Below, one piece after another: positions 15,745 through 24,554 of a stretch of DNA of 64,000 nucleotides. Source of the stretch: Larkinella sp049445795 (lineage in GTDB: Bacteria > Bacteroidota > Bacteroidia > Cytophagales > Spirosomataceae); the NCBI RefSeq assembly GCF_049445795.1, contig NZ_JBMSDT010000006.1, positions 310,001-374,000 of the forward strand, read 5' to 3'. The notes below the pieces were generated by a model. The model saw nothing but the letters and a program-made list of their open reading frames with translations. It was not told the origin of the DNA and did not search any database. Position 1 is the stretch's first letter. Each line of letters starts with the position of its first letter. The position numbers and the translations under genes are program-made.

Positions 15745-17889
15745 TTAGTTTGGTAACCCAATGGCTTTCAGGTCCGACTGTGGATTCATGGGAACGGTAA
15801 GCAACACCTGACGGGTCGTTTTGTCGTAAGAAAGACCATCACCGGACTCGTAGATTACCGTATCCAGCAGCACCTGCTGGCGGTGGGGGCTGGATGTTTC
15901 CAGGACTAACTGGGAGTGCCCTCCTGACCGTCGGATGCGGACCAGACCGTTGGGTGTCGGCACCCAGCCAGCTTCGTCGAGCGGGGAAAGATCCGGGCAT
16001 ATCGGTGTTACCGCGCTCCAACGCCCCACCGAGACGCGCCACAAACCCGGTTGGCCTTTTCGGGTGAACAGCAGGTAAGTCCCGTCGGGCGAAAACTGGC
16101 TCACGTAGCCTTCGATGCCCAATGTTTCAGGGGGGGCGGTTTTATCCAGCGGTAATCGGAACAATTCCCAGCGGCCGTTTCGAAGCGTACTGTAGACCAG
16201 GTATCGCCCTGAGGGATGTATGGCTGGATGAGCGTTCAACTGCTGATCGGCATACAGCGTATCAACGGCCCCACTGACCAGGTGAACCCGGACAAAGCGA
16301 GAGTCCACTTTGCCGGGGCGAAGGCTTTGTACAGCAATTAAGGCCCATTGCTCATCCGGAGAAAGGGTCAGGTGCCGAATCGTTTCATCCCGAAAACCGG
16401 TTAGCCGCCTGGGGGGCGAATCATCAGTTGTTGACCAGATCCAGACTTCGGGCCTGTCATTCTGATCGGAGACGTAGACCACCTTCCGACCTCCATTCAG
16501 GAAGCGCCCTTTGGTGTATTGCCGACCGGGTTGTTGCGGAAATAACAGCCGGACTTCCAGTGGCCGGTCGAGCGAAACCCGTCGTAGGTTGCGGTCGGCT
16601 TCGTATTGCTCAAAGACGATCCACGATCCGGCGACGATTGGATTGAAAAGGTTGGTGCCGGTCGAAAGAACCAGCGTCGGGGAAGCCAGGGGGGCATCGA
16701 GCGACCATAAATTGCTTTTTCCGGTCAGGGAAGCGCCAAACAGAACCCGATTGCCATTGGGATGCCAGCAAAAACCGCTGATTTTAGGGTACGGTTGTGT
16801 CAGTGGCCGAACCTGCCGGTTGGTGAGTTCCAGCGTATACAAGCGTTCGTTCCCGGCAGTCACCTGCTGTTTGAAGGAAATCCGGGTCCCATCCGGCGAA
16901 AAGCGGGGGGACATGTCACCGATAATCCCGGCCGGTGGAGTGGAGAGTTGCTCTTCGACAAACGTGTCGAGCGTCAGCGAATAAATCCGGTACGGCTGAG
17001 TGGGGCTTGCCCGATAGGCGTACACGGCTTTTTTTCCGTCAGGGTGAATGTCTAGCCCGATCAGGTGAGGACTGGACAAGTGATAAAGCTGCTGCACATC
17101 CGGCCAGCGACCGGCTGGCATCCGGCATAAAACCGCAGCGTTTTCGGACAGGATGCGGATGAAATACACAAACCGGTCATCTGGACTCCAAACCGGAAAC
17201 AGATCTTTACTACCGGGAGCAGGCTGCGTGACTGGCGTGGGCACCCCGCCGGGAAAGGAGGCAACGTACAAGGACTTGCCCACCGGACGCCGGGCACCGT
17301 ATCCGTCTTTGGCAAACACCAGACGGGTCCCGTCGGACGAAGCGTCGGCCCACAGTTCTTCGCCCGGCAGCGAAACGGCGGTGATGACCTCCGTTTGACC
17401 GGGCGTGGGCCGCTCCCGGTAGATGGCTATTCCCCATATCGTCAGGCCCAGGAGGCACGGTAACCCCAATATCCACCACCGAAACCGGGTCGGGAACAGT
17501 CGGGAGGGCTGTTTATGCGGCTGCGGGACTGGAAGGGTGGGCGCCATCGGTTCGGGCGTTGGCTCGTGATTGTTCCAGTCAACGGATGAAACCAGGCGAT
17601 ACCCCCGTTTTTTAACGGTTTCGATTTGAATCAGACCGGGAAACCGCTCGGAGGTCAGCCGGCGGATCTTCGATATAATCTGGTGTAAGGTATCATCACT
17701 GACGACGACATCGGGCCAGACCTGTTGCAGGAGTTCATCTTTGCTAACCAGCTCGCCCTGGTGGAGGGCCAGGTAATGCAACACGTCGATGATTTTGGGT
17801 TCCAGCTTATGGCGAACACCGTCTGGACCGGTAAGTTCCAGCGTCCAGCAATCGACTTCAAGGGCATTAATCCGGAAAACTTTCCTCAT
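15745..17889 (-). CDS. CadC-like membrane regulator: OmpR-type winged helix, one membrane helix, WD40/TolB-like propeller
   Basis: 714 residues from the ATG at 17889; an in-frame TTG at 17898 is less likely. The Trans_reg_C DNA-binding domain fills about residues 1-105 (L-E-P-K-I-I-D-V-L-H-Y-L, L-L-Q-Q-V-W-P-D-V-V-V-S-D-D-T-L, K-K-R-G-Y-R-L). A Pro-rich linker and a single membrane helix (about 140-165) follow. The periplasmic part has repeated P-D-G/D-x-x-x-x-x-F/Y blades such as W-S-P-D-D-R-F-V-Y-F and F-S-P-D-G-T-R-I-S-F. The DNA-binding domain would sit in the cytoplasm and the propeller would sense outside. The divergent neighbour is an amidohydrolase that may be its target. Confidence 0.85.
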   Translation of the reverse strand: MRKVFRINALEVDCWTLELTGPDGVRHKLEPKIIDVLHYLALHQGELVSKDELLQQVWPDVVVSDDTLHQIISKIRRLTSERFPGLIQIETVKKRGYRLVSSVDWNNHEPTPEPMAPTLPVPQPHKQPSRLFPTRFRWWILGLPCLLGLTIWGIAIYRERPTPGQTEVITAVSLPGEELWADASSDGTRLVFAKDGYGARRPVGKSLYVASFPGGVPTPVTQPAPGSKDLFPVWSPDDRFVYFIRILSENAAVLCRMPAGRWPDVQQLYHLSSPHLIGLDIHPDGKKAVYAYRASPTQPYRIYSLTLDTFVEEQLSTPPAGIIGDMSPRFSPDGTRISFKQQVTAGNERLYTLELTNRQVRPLTQPYPKISGFCWHPNGNRVLFGASLTGKSNLWSLDAPLASPTLVLSTGTNLFNPIVAGSWIVFEQYEADRNLRRVSLDRPLEVRLLFPQQPGRQYTKGRFLNGGRKVVYVSDQNDRPEVWIWSTTDDSPPRRLTGFRDETIRHLTLSPDEQWALIAVQSLRPGKVDSRFVRVHLVSGAVDTLYADQQLNAHPAIHPSGRYLVYSTLRNGRWELFRLPLDKTAPPETLGIEGYVSQFSPDGTYLLFTRKGQPGLWRVSVGRWSAVTPICPDLSPLDEAGWVPTPNGLVRIRRSGGHSQLVLETSSPHRQQVLLDTVIYESGDGLSYDKTTRQVLLTVPMNPQSDLKAIGLPN

Positions 17890-18057
17890 AGAAAACAACG
17901 GTGCAGCGGATGGCCTCAGCCAAAAATAAGAATAATATCAGGGATTCCGCAGCCTACTCAAGCGCTGGACCACTTAGCTTGCCGACCTTCTTTTATAAGT
18001 CAATGTCAATAAAGGCTAATGGTCCGCTATTTCAATAGCCAATTAAAAACTATCAGA

Positions 18058-19515
18058 ATGATGACTAAACGAGTAACAGGGTGGCTGGTTGGTCTGCTGA
18101 GCAGTTGCTGCCTGTCTGCGTTCGCCCAGCCCACCCTGACCGACGATCAACAGGCGATGCTGCGCTTTCTGGACATTCAGGCTGAACAATTGTACCAATA
18201 CAGTGATTCGCTCTGGAAGCTGGCGGAGCCATCTTTTCAGGAATTCAGGTCTGTCAAACTACTGACCGGTATTCTGCGTTCCGAAGGTTTTCGTGTTGAG
18301 GAGAATTTGGCGGGAGCCCCCACGATGTTCGTCGCCACATACGGGAGGGGTAAACCGGTGATCGGTCTGTTCGGTGAATACGACGCCGACCGGAATGCCG
18401 CCAACCTGGCTGTCCCCTACCGGCAGGTCGGGTCCGATAACCCGTATGGTCATGGGGCCGGGCATAACTTATTGGCGGTGGGGAGCCTGGGAGCTGCGCT
18501 GGCGATCAAACACCTGATCGATCAGGGCAAACTCCAGTGTACGATCCGGTATTTTGGCACAACAGCGGAGGGGGGCCTCGGCGGAAAAACATACCTGGCG
18601 CGGGACGGTTATTTTAACGACCTGGACCTGAGTCTGTATTGGCATCCTAGCCCCGTCACCCAAGCCAATACCGGAGGGTGGGACGCGCTCGTGGATGTAG
18701 CGTTTCAATTTACGGGTCGTAAACGGCCTGTGCGACTACCAGACCTGTCTGAAAACCCGCTGGAAGCGGCTCTGGACTGGCTTTCTGCCGTTCGACGCCT
18801 TCAGAAAAACCGGTCCCTTCCCGGCCGCATCCACTGGGTAGTAAAGACCCCCGGTGCCGACCTCCGCTGGGTGCCGGACACGGTTACGGTTGAGGTCAGA
18901 ATGCAAAGCAGCCAGCAAACCGCCATCGTGCGGGCCCTCGACAGCCTGACGGTTTTTGCCGACCAGGCTGCCCAATCGAACCAGGTCACCTATTCGCGCC
19001 GGGTGCTCCAGGCCAAACACGAATTTATTCCAAACCGGACCGCCATGCGGCTGGTTCACAACACGATGGCGGTGTTGGGCGATCTGCGCTACACGGCAGA
19101 TGAAATCACCTACGCCAATCAGCTCCAGACCTATCTGAAACAACCCGTCAGTGAACTAGCGGCTCCCCTGCGTCCGTTTACGGATCGAGCGGTTACAAAC
19201 GGGCTAAACGGGTACGCCAGCGACATCAGTGATGCCAGTTGGCTGGCTCCGGAGATTTATTTTACCGTCTGCACCCAACCATTCGTGCCCATGCACGCCT
19301 GGCCGGCTACCGTTTTTACGGGGCATTCCATTGGTCACAAAGGGCTGTTGTACGCAGCTAAAGTCATGGCTGTGGTCATTGATACCTACGTCCGGGATCC
19401 CGCGTTGCAGCAGACCATCCGGCAGGAGCACCGGGAAAGGACGCAGCATTACCGCTATCGGTCGCTGCTGGAACCTGGCCCGATTCCGGCCGGAGCCAAT
19501 TATCCAACCAATTGA
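18058..19515 (+). CDS. Secreted M20-type amidohydrolase, AbgB (p-aminobenzoyl-glutamate utilisation) family
   Basis: 485 residues from tandem ATG at 18058, giving a signal peptide (T-G-W-L-V-G-L-L-S-S-C-C-L-S-A-F-A-Q). Metal-ligand motifs of the M20D group are present: G-H-G-A-G-H-N-L-L, G-T-T-A-E-G-G-L-G-G-K, Y-W-H-P and a late G-H-S-I-G-H-K-G. The E-G-G-L-G-G-K-T-Y segment is typical of AbgB. It should hydrolyse an amide bond in an aminoacylated aromatic or N-acyl amino acid. An in-frame ATG at 18019 would bury the signal peptide. The divergent gene is the CadC-like regulator. Confidence 0.85.
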   Translation: MMTKRVTGWLVGLLSSCCLSAFAQPTLTDDQQAMLRFLDIQAEQLYQYSDSLWKLAEPSFQEFRSVKLLTGILRSEGFRVEENLAGAPTMFVATYGRGKPVIGLFGEYDADRNAANLAVPYRQVGSDNPYGHGAGHNLLAVGSLGAALAIKHLIDQGKLQCTIRYFGTTAEGGLGGKTYLARDGYFNDLDLSLYWHPSPVTQANTGGWDALVDVAFQFTGRKRPVRLPDLSENPLEAALDWLSAVRRLQKNRSLPGRIHWVVKTPGADLRWVPDTVTVEVRMQSSQQTAIVRALDSLTVFADQAAQSNQVTYSRRVLQAKHEFIPNRTAMRLVHNTMAVLGDLRYTADEITYANQLQTYLKQPVSELAAPLRPFTDRAVTNGLNGYASDISDASWLAPEIYFTVCTQPFVPMHAWPATVFTGHSIGHKGLLYAAKVMAVVIDTYVRDPALQQTIRQEHRERTQHYRYRSLLEPGPIPAGANYPTN

Positions 19516-19641
19516 CCGCTAGTCATTTATTGGTCCTCTTGAACGGCTTGCCCTGGCAGGATGTCATCACCTTCCGCTACCTTTAGTTACTCGAATCACC
19601 GGTTCTTTAAGGTCATTCGTCGTCACGCGTTGCCTATTGAG

Positions 19642-20559
19642 ATGAACCAGATTACGTACCGAAAAGCCGTTCATCTGATCGAATCCCGCTATCAGGAGGA
19701 GATTTCGGTCCGGCAGCTCTGCCAGGAACTAAACATATCGTATTACCACTTTATCCACCATTTTTCGGCCAGAAAGGGAGAATCCGTGTGGCGTTACATC
19801 AAGCGAATCCGGCTGGAGAACGCTTTCGGTTACTTGAAATACGCTCCGTATAGCGTCTCCCAAATCGCCGAATTGGTCGGTTTTGCCAGCAATCATTCGT
19901 TTAGTAAAGCGTTTCAGCACTATTATCATCGAGCTCCTTTGGCCCTCCGGAAAAGCGCCGACTACCTCCTCCCGCACACGTTTGCGCTGCCCGGTGCGGC
20001 CCCTCCCGCCGTCCTTAGCCCCCAAATAACCCTGGAGGAAATGACCCTGCCCGAACGGACGTTTTTTTATAAATATTACGAAATCATTCCTTTTCTTATC
20101 GCTGATTACCAGCATTTTCAGAAGGCCGAAAACCACCTGGCTTTCCTTCAGTCGAAGGATCGGTTTACGCCCATCGGAAAAGCACTGGAAACCCAGGCGG
20201 TTCTTCGGGAAGTGCTGCATCTTTCGGGAATACTTCGGCTGGAGATTATTCAGAATTCGTCGATTGTTTTGCCTGCTACTCCCCTTGGTAACAGGATGGT
20301 CCGGGTAGGATTTTTCGTGGAAGATCAGCCGTCGGCGCAGTTGCTCCGGCGATACGGTTTTTGGGAACTGCCCTTTCCGCGCGGGAACTATGTAAAAGCC
20401 CGGGTTGCGTTACCACCCTCTTTCGGAGCACGTTCGGCGTTTGACATCATTGAGCTTGTTCGGAGAAATGGCTGGTTTTACCTCCGTAGCAACACCATCC
20501 ACCTCGGCGTGACGTCCTTTCTCGAACCGCTTTTTCACCTCTATATCCCGGTTGTCTAA
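19642..20559 (+). CDS. AraC family transcriptional regulator with C-terminal GyrI-like domain
   Basis: 305 residues from the ATG at 19642; an ATG at 19561 would add 27 residues with no domain. The double helix-turn-helix is N-terminal (about 1-100): I-S-V-R-Q-L-C-Q-E-L-N-I-S, F-H/Y-H-x-F..G-E-S-V-W-R-Y-I-K-R-I-R-L-E, then V-S-Q-I-A-E-L-V-G-F-A-S-N-H-S-F-S-K-A-F. The remaining 190 residues fit a GyrI-like effector-binding domain, including G-N-Y-V-K-A-R-V and a final aromatic strand. It is followed by a hydrolase gene in the same direction, a possible target. Confidence 0.85.
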   Translation: MNQITYRKAVHLIESRYQEEISVRQLCQELNISYYHFIHHFSARKGESVWRYIKRIRLENAFGYLKYAPYSVSQIAELVGFASNHSFSKAFQHYYHRAPLALRKSADYLLPHTFALPGAAPPAVLSPQITLEEMTLPERTFFYKYYEIIPFLIADYQHFQKAENHLAFLQSKDRFTPIGKALETQAVLREVLHLSGILRLEIIQNSSIVLPATPLGNRMVRVGFFVEDQPSAQLLRRYGFWELPFPRGNYVKARVALPPSFGARSAFDIIELVRRNGWFYLRSNTIHLGVTSFLEPLFHLYIPVV

Positions 20560-20678
20560 ACCTGCTGTTTACAAAAAAGCAATTTTGGACAACTCCCGGC
20601 GGACCGCTTCCGGCTACTTTTGGAGAAGTGCCCCGCATGGAGTGCCAGCATACGAATGCCTTTCAGACAACGATACTC

Positions 20679-22019
20679 ATGACAGCCGAAAAACAAGCCA
20701 TCGTCGAGACTGTAACCAACCTGATTTGGGCCGTCGACCGACGCGATTTCGCCCTCGCCAAAGACCAGTTTGCCGATTTGGTTACCGTGGATTATATCTC
20801 CCTGTTTGGAGGAGATGTGGAGCAACTTTCCGCCCAAAGCCTGGTCGACCGCTGGAGCCGGTTTTTGCCGAACTTGCAAATGACCCAGCATACGCTCAGC
20901 AATTTTAGGGTAGATGTCTCGGGTAATCAGGCTATCTGTACTTCCTACGTACAGGGTTTTCACTACCTGCCTTACACCGAAGGGGGAAGCCAATGGCTCG
21001 TCATGGGTTATTACACCCATCACCTGATCAACCTGGATGGCGGCTGGAAAATCACCTTGATGAAACTGACCACCACCTACGAAGAAGGCAACCGGAACGT
21101 CCTGGTAGCTGCCGGTAACTTCCCGACCGTCAGGAGCTTCTCTTTTGACAGTGAAGGCGACCAACTGGCCGGGCAGCTGCTGTTGCCGCCAACCTACCAA
21201 CCCGGCGAAAAACTACCTGCCGTAATCGTGACCGGCTCCTGGACGACGGTGAAAGAGCAAATGCCGACCACCTACGCCCGGCTGATGGCCCAACGCGGTT
21301 TTGCGGCTTTCCTGTTCGATTTCAGGGGGTTCGGAGAAAGCGACGGCGCCCCACGGCAGTATGAAAGCGCGACCCGAAAAGTTGCCGATATCCGGAATGC
21401 CATCACCTTTCTGGCATCCTTACCCGAGGTGGATGCCAACCAGCTAGCCGGGCTTGCCGTTTGCGCCAGCGCCGGATACATGGCTGTGGCCGCAGCAACG
21501 GATACGCGGCTGAAAGCGTTTGCGGCTGTGGCTCCCTGGCTCCACAACCACGACATCGCGGGGGCTATCTATGGGGGAGAGCCGGGCATGCAGGGACGAA
21601 TCGACCAGGCCGACCAGGCGCAGGCCCGTTGGGAAGCAACCGGCGAGTCGACGCTGGTTCCGGCCTGTAGCCCCACCGATGACCGGGCGCCGATGTTCGG
21701 CCAATGGGACTATTACCTGAATCCGAGACGGGGCGCTATTCCGGCCTGGAAGAACGAATTCAATGTTATGAGCTGGAAAGATTGGCTAACCTTCGATCCC
21801 ATTCGTAGCGCCCCCGACATTCAGTGTCCGGTTTATCTGATTCACAGCCACGAAGCGGCCATTCCGCAGGGGGTTCAGCAGTTTTACGATACCCTCACGA
21901 CGACCTCCCGAAACCTGACCTGGATGAGCGGCCAGCAGTTTGACTTCTATGACTCCGAACCGACCGTGTTGGCGGCCAGCAGCCGGGTTGCCGACTGGTT
22001 ACACGTCCAGCTTTCTTAG
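20679..22019 (+). CDS. Fusion of SnoaL/NTF2-like domain and alpha/beta hydrolase
   Basis: 446 residues from the ATG at 20679. About residues 1-130 form a SnoaL_4-like fold (I-W-A-V-D-R-R-D-F-A, G-W-K-I-T-L-M-K-L-T). About residues 150-446 are an alpha/beta hydrolase of the BAAT/dienelactone type. These include the oxyanion region I-V-T-G-S-W-T, F-L-F-D-F-R-G-F-G-E-S-D-G, and the nucleophile elbow A-V-C-A-S-A-G-Y, where Gly-x-Ser-x-Gly is altered at its first Gly. An acid/His pair is likely near residue 400 (Y-L-I-H-S-H-E-A). No signal peptide is seen. The role is unknown; the pairing suggests conversion of a small lactone or ester. Confidence 0.8.
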   Translation: MTAEKQAIVETVTNLIWAVDRRDFALAKDQFADLVTVDYISLFGGDVEQLSAQSLVDRWSRFLPNLQMTQHTLSNFRVDVSGNQAICTSYVQGFHYLPYTEGGSQWLVMGYYTHHLINLDGGWKITLMKLTTTYEEGNRNVLVAAGNFPTVRSFSFDSEGDQLAGQLLLPPTYQPGEKLPAVIVTGSWTTVKEQMPTTYARLMAQRGFAAFLFDFRGFGESDGAPRQYESATRKVADIRNAITFLASLPEVDANQLAGLAVCASAGYMAVAAATDTRLKAFAAVAPWLHNHDIAGAIYGGEPGMQGRIDQADQAQARWEATGESTLVPACSPTDDRAPMFGQWDYYLNPRRGAIPAWKNEFNVMSWKDWLTFDPIRSAPDIQCPVYLIHSHEAAIPQGVQQFYDTLTTTSRNLTWMSGQQFDFYDSEPTVLAASSRVADWLHVQLS

Positions 22020-22067
22020 ACGCCCTTCTAAACCGTCCTATAATCAGACGGTTTTGTTTTGGACTCA

Positions 22068-22628
22068 ATGAAAACACACAAACCCTTCAGGCGGGTGAAA
22101 GCCGGGTTGTGGTTGTTGTTTGTGCTGGGTTGTTTGGGGTACTCGCACCTGCTCAAGGCCCAGGCTGTTCCGGATGAACCGACTATACCGCGCTCTGCGT
22201 TTCTTGGCATCAATCCGTATAAACCATTCCTGGGTTTGCCCAATCTGGCTTTCGAACAGCAAGTAACCGGGCCGGTTTCTGTCTTTACCTTTGCGGAACA
22301 CCTTATCCCGCAGCAGCGCATTCAGCCCAATGGGCATGAACATCCTCGGTTTGTTTTTCAACTGTCGGTACGGTATTACGTTTCGGTCCGAGATCCTCTG
22401 TCCGGCCTTTATGTCGGTTTTATCAACGGCTTTACGTTAAAACGTGCTCGCTCAAACCAGCATCAGGGTTACCTCAGTGGCCTGGAAATAGGCTATAAAT
22501 GGTTGCCGGGACGAAAGAAGGCGGTTTATCTGGAACCCCGGATCTTAACCACCATTAATGTCGGCCGGAAAAATCCACTTGATATTGGGGCCGAGTTACA
22601 GGCTGGCTTACGATTCGGGCGTAGATGA
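22068..22628 (+). CDS. Secreted outer membrane-like protein, function unknown
   Basis: 186 residues from the ATG at 22068, with a signal peptide (A-G-L-W-L-L-F-V-L-G-C-L-G-Y..L-K-A-Q). The second half alternates hydrophobic and polar residues (F-V-F-Q-L-S-V-R-Y-Y-V, L-S-G-L-E-I-G-Y-K-W-L, V-Y-L-E-P-R) and ends G-A-E-L-Q-A-G-L-R-F-G-R-R, like a small beta-barrel. No family is recognised. The IS remnant begins about 115 bases past its stop. Confidence 0.6.
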   Translation: MKTHKPFRRVKAGLWLLFVLGCLGYSHLLKAQAVPDEPTIPRSAFLGINPYKPFLGLPNLAFEQQVTGPVSVFTFAEHLIPQQRIQPNGHEHPRFVFQLSVRYYVSVRDPLSGLYVGFINGFTLKRARSNQHQGYLSGLEIGYKWLPGRKKAVYLEPRILTTINVGRKNPLDIGAELQAGLRFGRR

Positions 22629-22742
22629 CGTTCCTGCTTCGTTGTTAAGGTACTCAACTTCGGTTTTCCGGAAACTGAGCTGCTCCCACCTGGAGAAGTT
22701 AAAGTTGTGGGTATATATTGGATAGAGATGTCTGGTCAATGC

Positions 22743-23271
22743 TCAGGAAGAACTAACGTTTTCGGCATATAAGAGCCATTCGGCAGCATGCGCACGCTGG
22801 TCCCAACTCTTGTAATCAGTAATATGATCTTTGTACTGCTGCTGAAGTAGTTTGCCGTCCAGGTGAAAATAGGCCCCCAGTTGAGAGCAGCTAATGGGCT
22901 GATGATCGATACACTTCTTTTAAAAAAGCCCGCAACGGCGGACCTTGCGAACTCTTTGGTCATTCGTGTTCCCTGTTGCACTCCATTCCAATCCTTGCTG
23001 ATGATCGTCCCGGTCTCTTTAACTTCCCGCCGACGGCGCTTGGTACAAAGCGGAACCCACTGATTACGAATCGGAAAGTCCTGAAGGCTATTTCCGGCAA
23101 AAAATCTTTGGACTCTAATTTTTGATCGTTGTATTTCGCAGGAGGCAGGTTCTTTTCGTCCAGATAAATGTGCAGACCGGTAGAAGTTTCAACGACGTTG
23201 GACAGATTGAAGTAATCTAAGATCCCCTCGGGTAATAGAAAACGGACTAAGGCTTGATAAGACTCTGGCAA
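22743..23271 (-). pseudogene. Degraded ISAon1-type insertion sequence: frameshifted N-region ORF and start of the transposase
   Basis: Read from 23271, the first frame gives M-P-E-S-Y-Q-A-L-V-R-F-L-L-P and G-L-H-I-Y-L-D-E-K-N, the N-region protein of ISAon1-type elements. After S-K-D-F-L-P-E-I the match continues in a second frame (L-Q-D-F-P-I-R-N-Q-W then V-Q-Q-G-T-R-M-T-K-E-F-A), then a third (F-L-K-E-V-Y-R-S-S-A-H-stop). The transposase start is also present in its own frame (L-G-A-Y-F-H-L-D-G-K-L-L, K-S-W-D-Q-R-A-H-A-A-E-W) but stops at 22743 with the DDE catalytic part absent. At least two frameshifts and a 3' deletion make this an inactive relic. Confidence 0.75.
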
Positions 23272-23370
23272 GCACTCAAAATTGATTCAGCGCAAAAAAA
23301 CTACTTTTTTCCACGCCCCCAAATTTTCCGACTGATCCCAAGAAACTCTCCAAAATAACGCGGTTTGATT

Positions 23371-23480
23371 AAACGCACAAACCTAAAAAAATACAACACC
23401 CTCCACAAGTTTTAGGTTTGATCCATGAAACGCACAAACCTAGAAAAATACAAGGCTCTCCATAAGTTTTGGATTTGATC
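23371..23480. repeat. Two tandem 53-base hairpin repeats, period 57
   Basis: Units at 23371-23423 and 23428-23480 agree at most positions, beginning AAACGCACAAACCTA and ending TTTGATC. Within the first unit CAAACCTAAAA (23378-23388) has a perfect 11-base inverted partner TTTTAGGTTTG (23410-23420). In the second unit the pairing is imperfect. The array lies between the IS relic and tRNA-Val. Confidence 0.8.
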
Positions 23481-23523
23481 GGGATTTGATCGGTTATTTG
23501 TAAACCAGAGTGTAAACTAATAT

Positions 23524-23551
23524 AAAAAAGGTCACAGCTTTCGCTGTAACC
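23524..23551 (-). terminator. Rho-independent terminator of tRNA-Val
   Basis: On the minus strand a 9-base stem GGTTACAGC / GCTGTGACC (one G-T pair) with a GAAA loop is followed by six T residues, starting 15 bases past the tRNA 3' end. Confidence 0.9.
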
Positions 23552-23566
23552 TCTTGATTTTCAACG

Positions 23567-23641
23567 TGGGAGTTGACGGGTTCGAACCGCCGACCCTCTG
23601 CTTGTAAGGCAGATGCTCTGAACCAGCTGAGCTAAACTCCC
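23567..23641 (-). tRNA. tRNA-Val (anticodon TAC)
   Basis: The minus strand folds as a tRNA: acceptor stem GGGAGTT / AACTCCC with discriminator A, D arm with AGCTCAGCTGGTT, an anticodon stem around loop CTTACAA giving anticodon TAC, and a T arm with GGTTCGAACCC. CCA is not encoded. Single tRNA unit with its own promoter and terminator. Confidence 0.97.
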
Positions 23642-23683
23642 TTTCTTTATTTTTCCCGAACGTGTTTCCGTCGTTTGGGAGTG

Positions 23684-23715
23684 CAAATATAGCCGCCTGG
23701 GGCGGGTTTCTGCAA
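23684..23715 (-). promoter_or_regulatory. Bacteroidota-type promoter of tRNA-Val
   Basis: On the minus strand TATATTTG (23691-23684) matches the -7 consensus TAnnTTTG, and TTG (23715-23713) stands 21 bases upstream at the -33 position. Predicted transcription starts about 35 bases before the tRNA. Confidence 0.7.
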
Positions 23716-23813
23716 GCTTTCGGGTAAAAAAAATGAATATTTTTTACAACTAATTCACTGTCAATGGCCTTGGCCGGTGATCCGTCCAGTTTCGGGGCTG
23801 TTTGTCACTGGCG

Positions 23814-24554
23814 TTACTCGAAATTCAGGTAGAGCGTGACGGTATGCGTCCGCAATTTCTGGAGACCAATATTGGCCGTGTTGCCCTGCACCGGTTCGAA
23901 CAGGTTGACCAGACCGTGCGAAAACCGGATCTCGGGGGCAAACTTGAAAAACTCAAAAAATTGCTCAAATCCAATACCGTATTCCACCGCAAAATCCCGG
24001 TTTTTGGTCACCAATCGGCTCGAACCTGTCACTTCACGTTTACGGACGTTGGTTTCGATGCCGATTGAACCCCCGCCGACCAGATACATCCGCGAGTTCA
24101 TCCGGCGTTTGGATTTGTATTTAAGCAAAACCGGAAACTCTACCCAGGTCGATTCACGCACTTCGCTGCGGGTGGTGCCGCCGGGATATTTGGCCTCCAC
24201 CGAGCGCGAGTAAAGCGATACGGCGGGCGTCAGCCGCACGTCAAAATGCTCGGTTAAGATCGCGTTCATGATAAAACCGACCCGAAACCCGACTTTCCGG
24301 GGGGAGTAAAGCTGGTAAGCCGAGTCGGTGTTGACGTAGGCATCGCTGTAGTTGATGTTGAAGCGCGTGGCTGGGGCCGCAAACAGAAACCCGTACCGGA
24401 TGGCTTTATCCTCGTAGTCTTCCAGGTGAATCCGGCGGTAGCGCATCGACGACTGCGCCCGCAGATCCGGGCCAAGCAACGTCAGCAACAGGGCAATAAC
24501 TAGCGTTTTTTTCCGATGTAAATGGAACAAATGCCAAACGTAAGAGGTATCCAT
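23814..24554 (-). CDS. porT: Type IX secretion system outer membrane protein PorT
   Basis: 246 residues from the ATG at 24554, with a hydrophobic signal (K-T-L-V-I-A-L-L-L-T-L-L-G-P-D-L-R-A-Q). The mature start E-D-Y-E-D-K-A-I-R-Y-G-F-L-F-A is the strongest PorT mark. Further strands include G-F-R-V-G-F-I-M-N and P-A-V-S-L-Y-S-R, followed by P-V-L-L-K-Y-K-S-K-R and a barrel-type ending T-L-Y-L-N-F-E. PorT is needed for type IX secretion and gliding in Porphyromonas and Flavobacterium. The position directly behind ubiE is the usual one in Bacteroidota. The start overlaps ubiE by 55 bases; an internal TTG is an alternative. Confidence 0.85.
   Translation of the reverse strand: MDTSYVWHLFHLHRKKTLVIALLLTLLGPDLRAQSSMRYRRIHLEDYEDKAIRYGFLFAAPATRFNINYSDAYVNTDSAYQLYSPRKVGFRVGFIMNAILTEHFDVRLTPAVSLYSRSVEAKYPGGTTRSEVRESTWVEFPVLLKYKSKRRMNSRMYLVGGGSIGIETNVRKREVTGSSRLVTKNRDFAVEYGIGFEQFFEFFKFAPEIRFSHGLVNLFEPVQGNTANIGLQKLRTHTVTLYLNFE

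Noticed and set aside
22880..22940. Programmed ribosomal frameshift at the TTTTTTAAAAG run of the IS relic
   Set aside because: A separate frameshift already disrupts the N-region frame upstream and the transposase is truncated, so decay is the better explanation.
23371..23480. Possible CRISPR array
   Set aside because: Only two units of 53 bases with a 4-base gap, no spacers and no cas genes.
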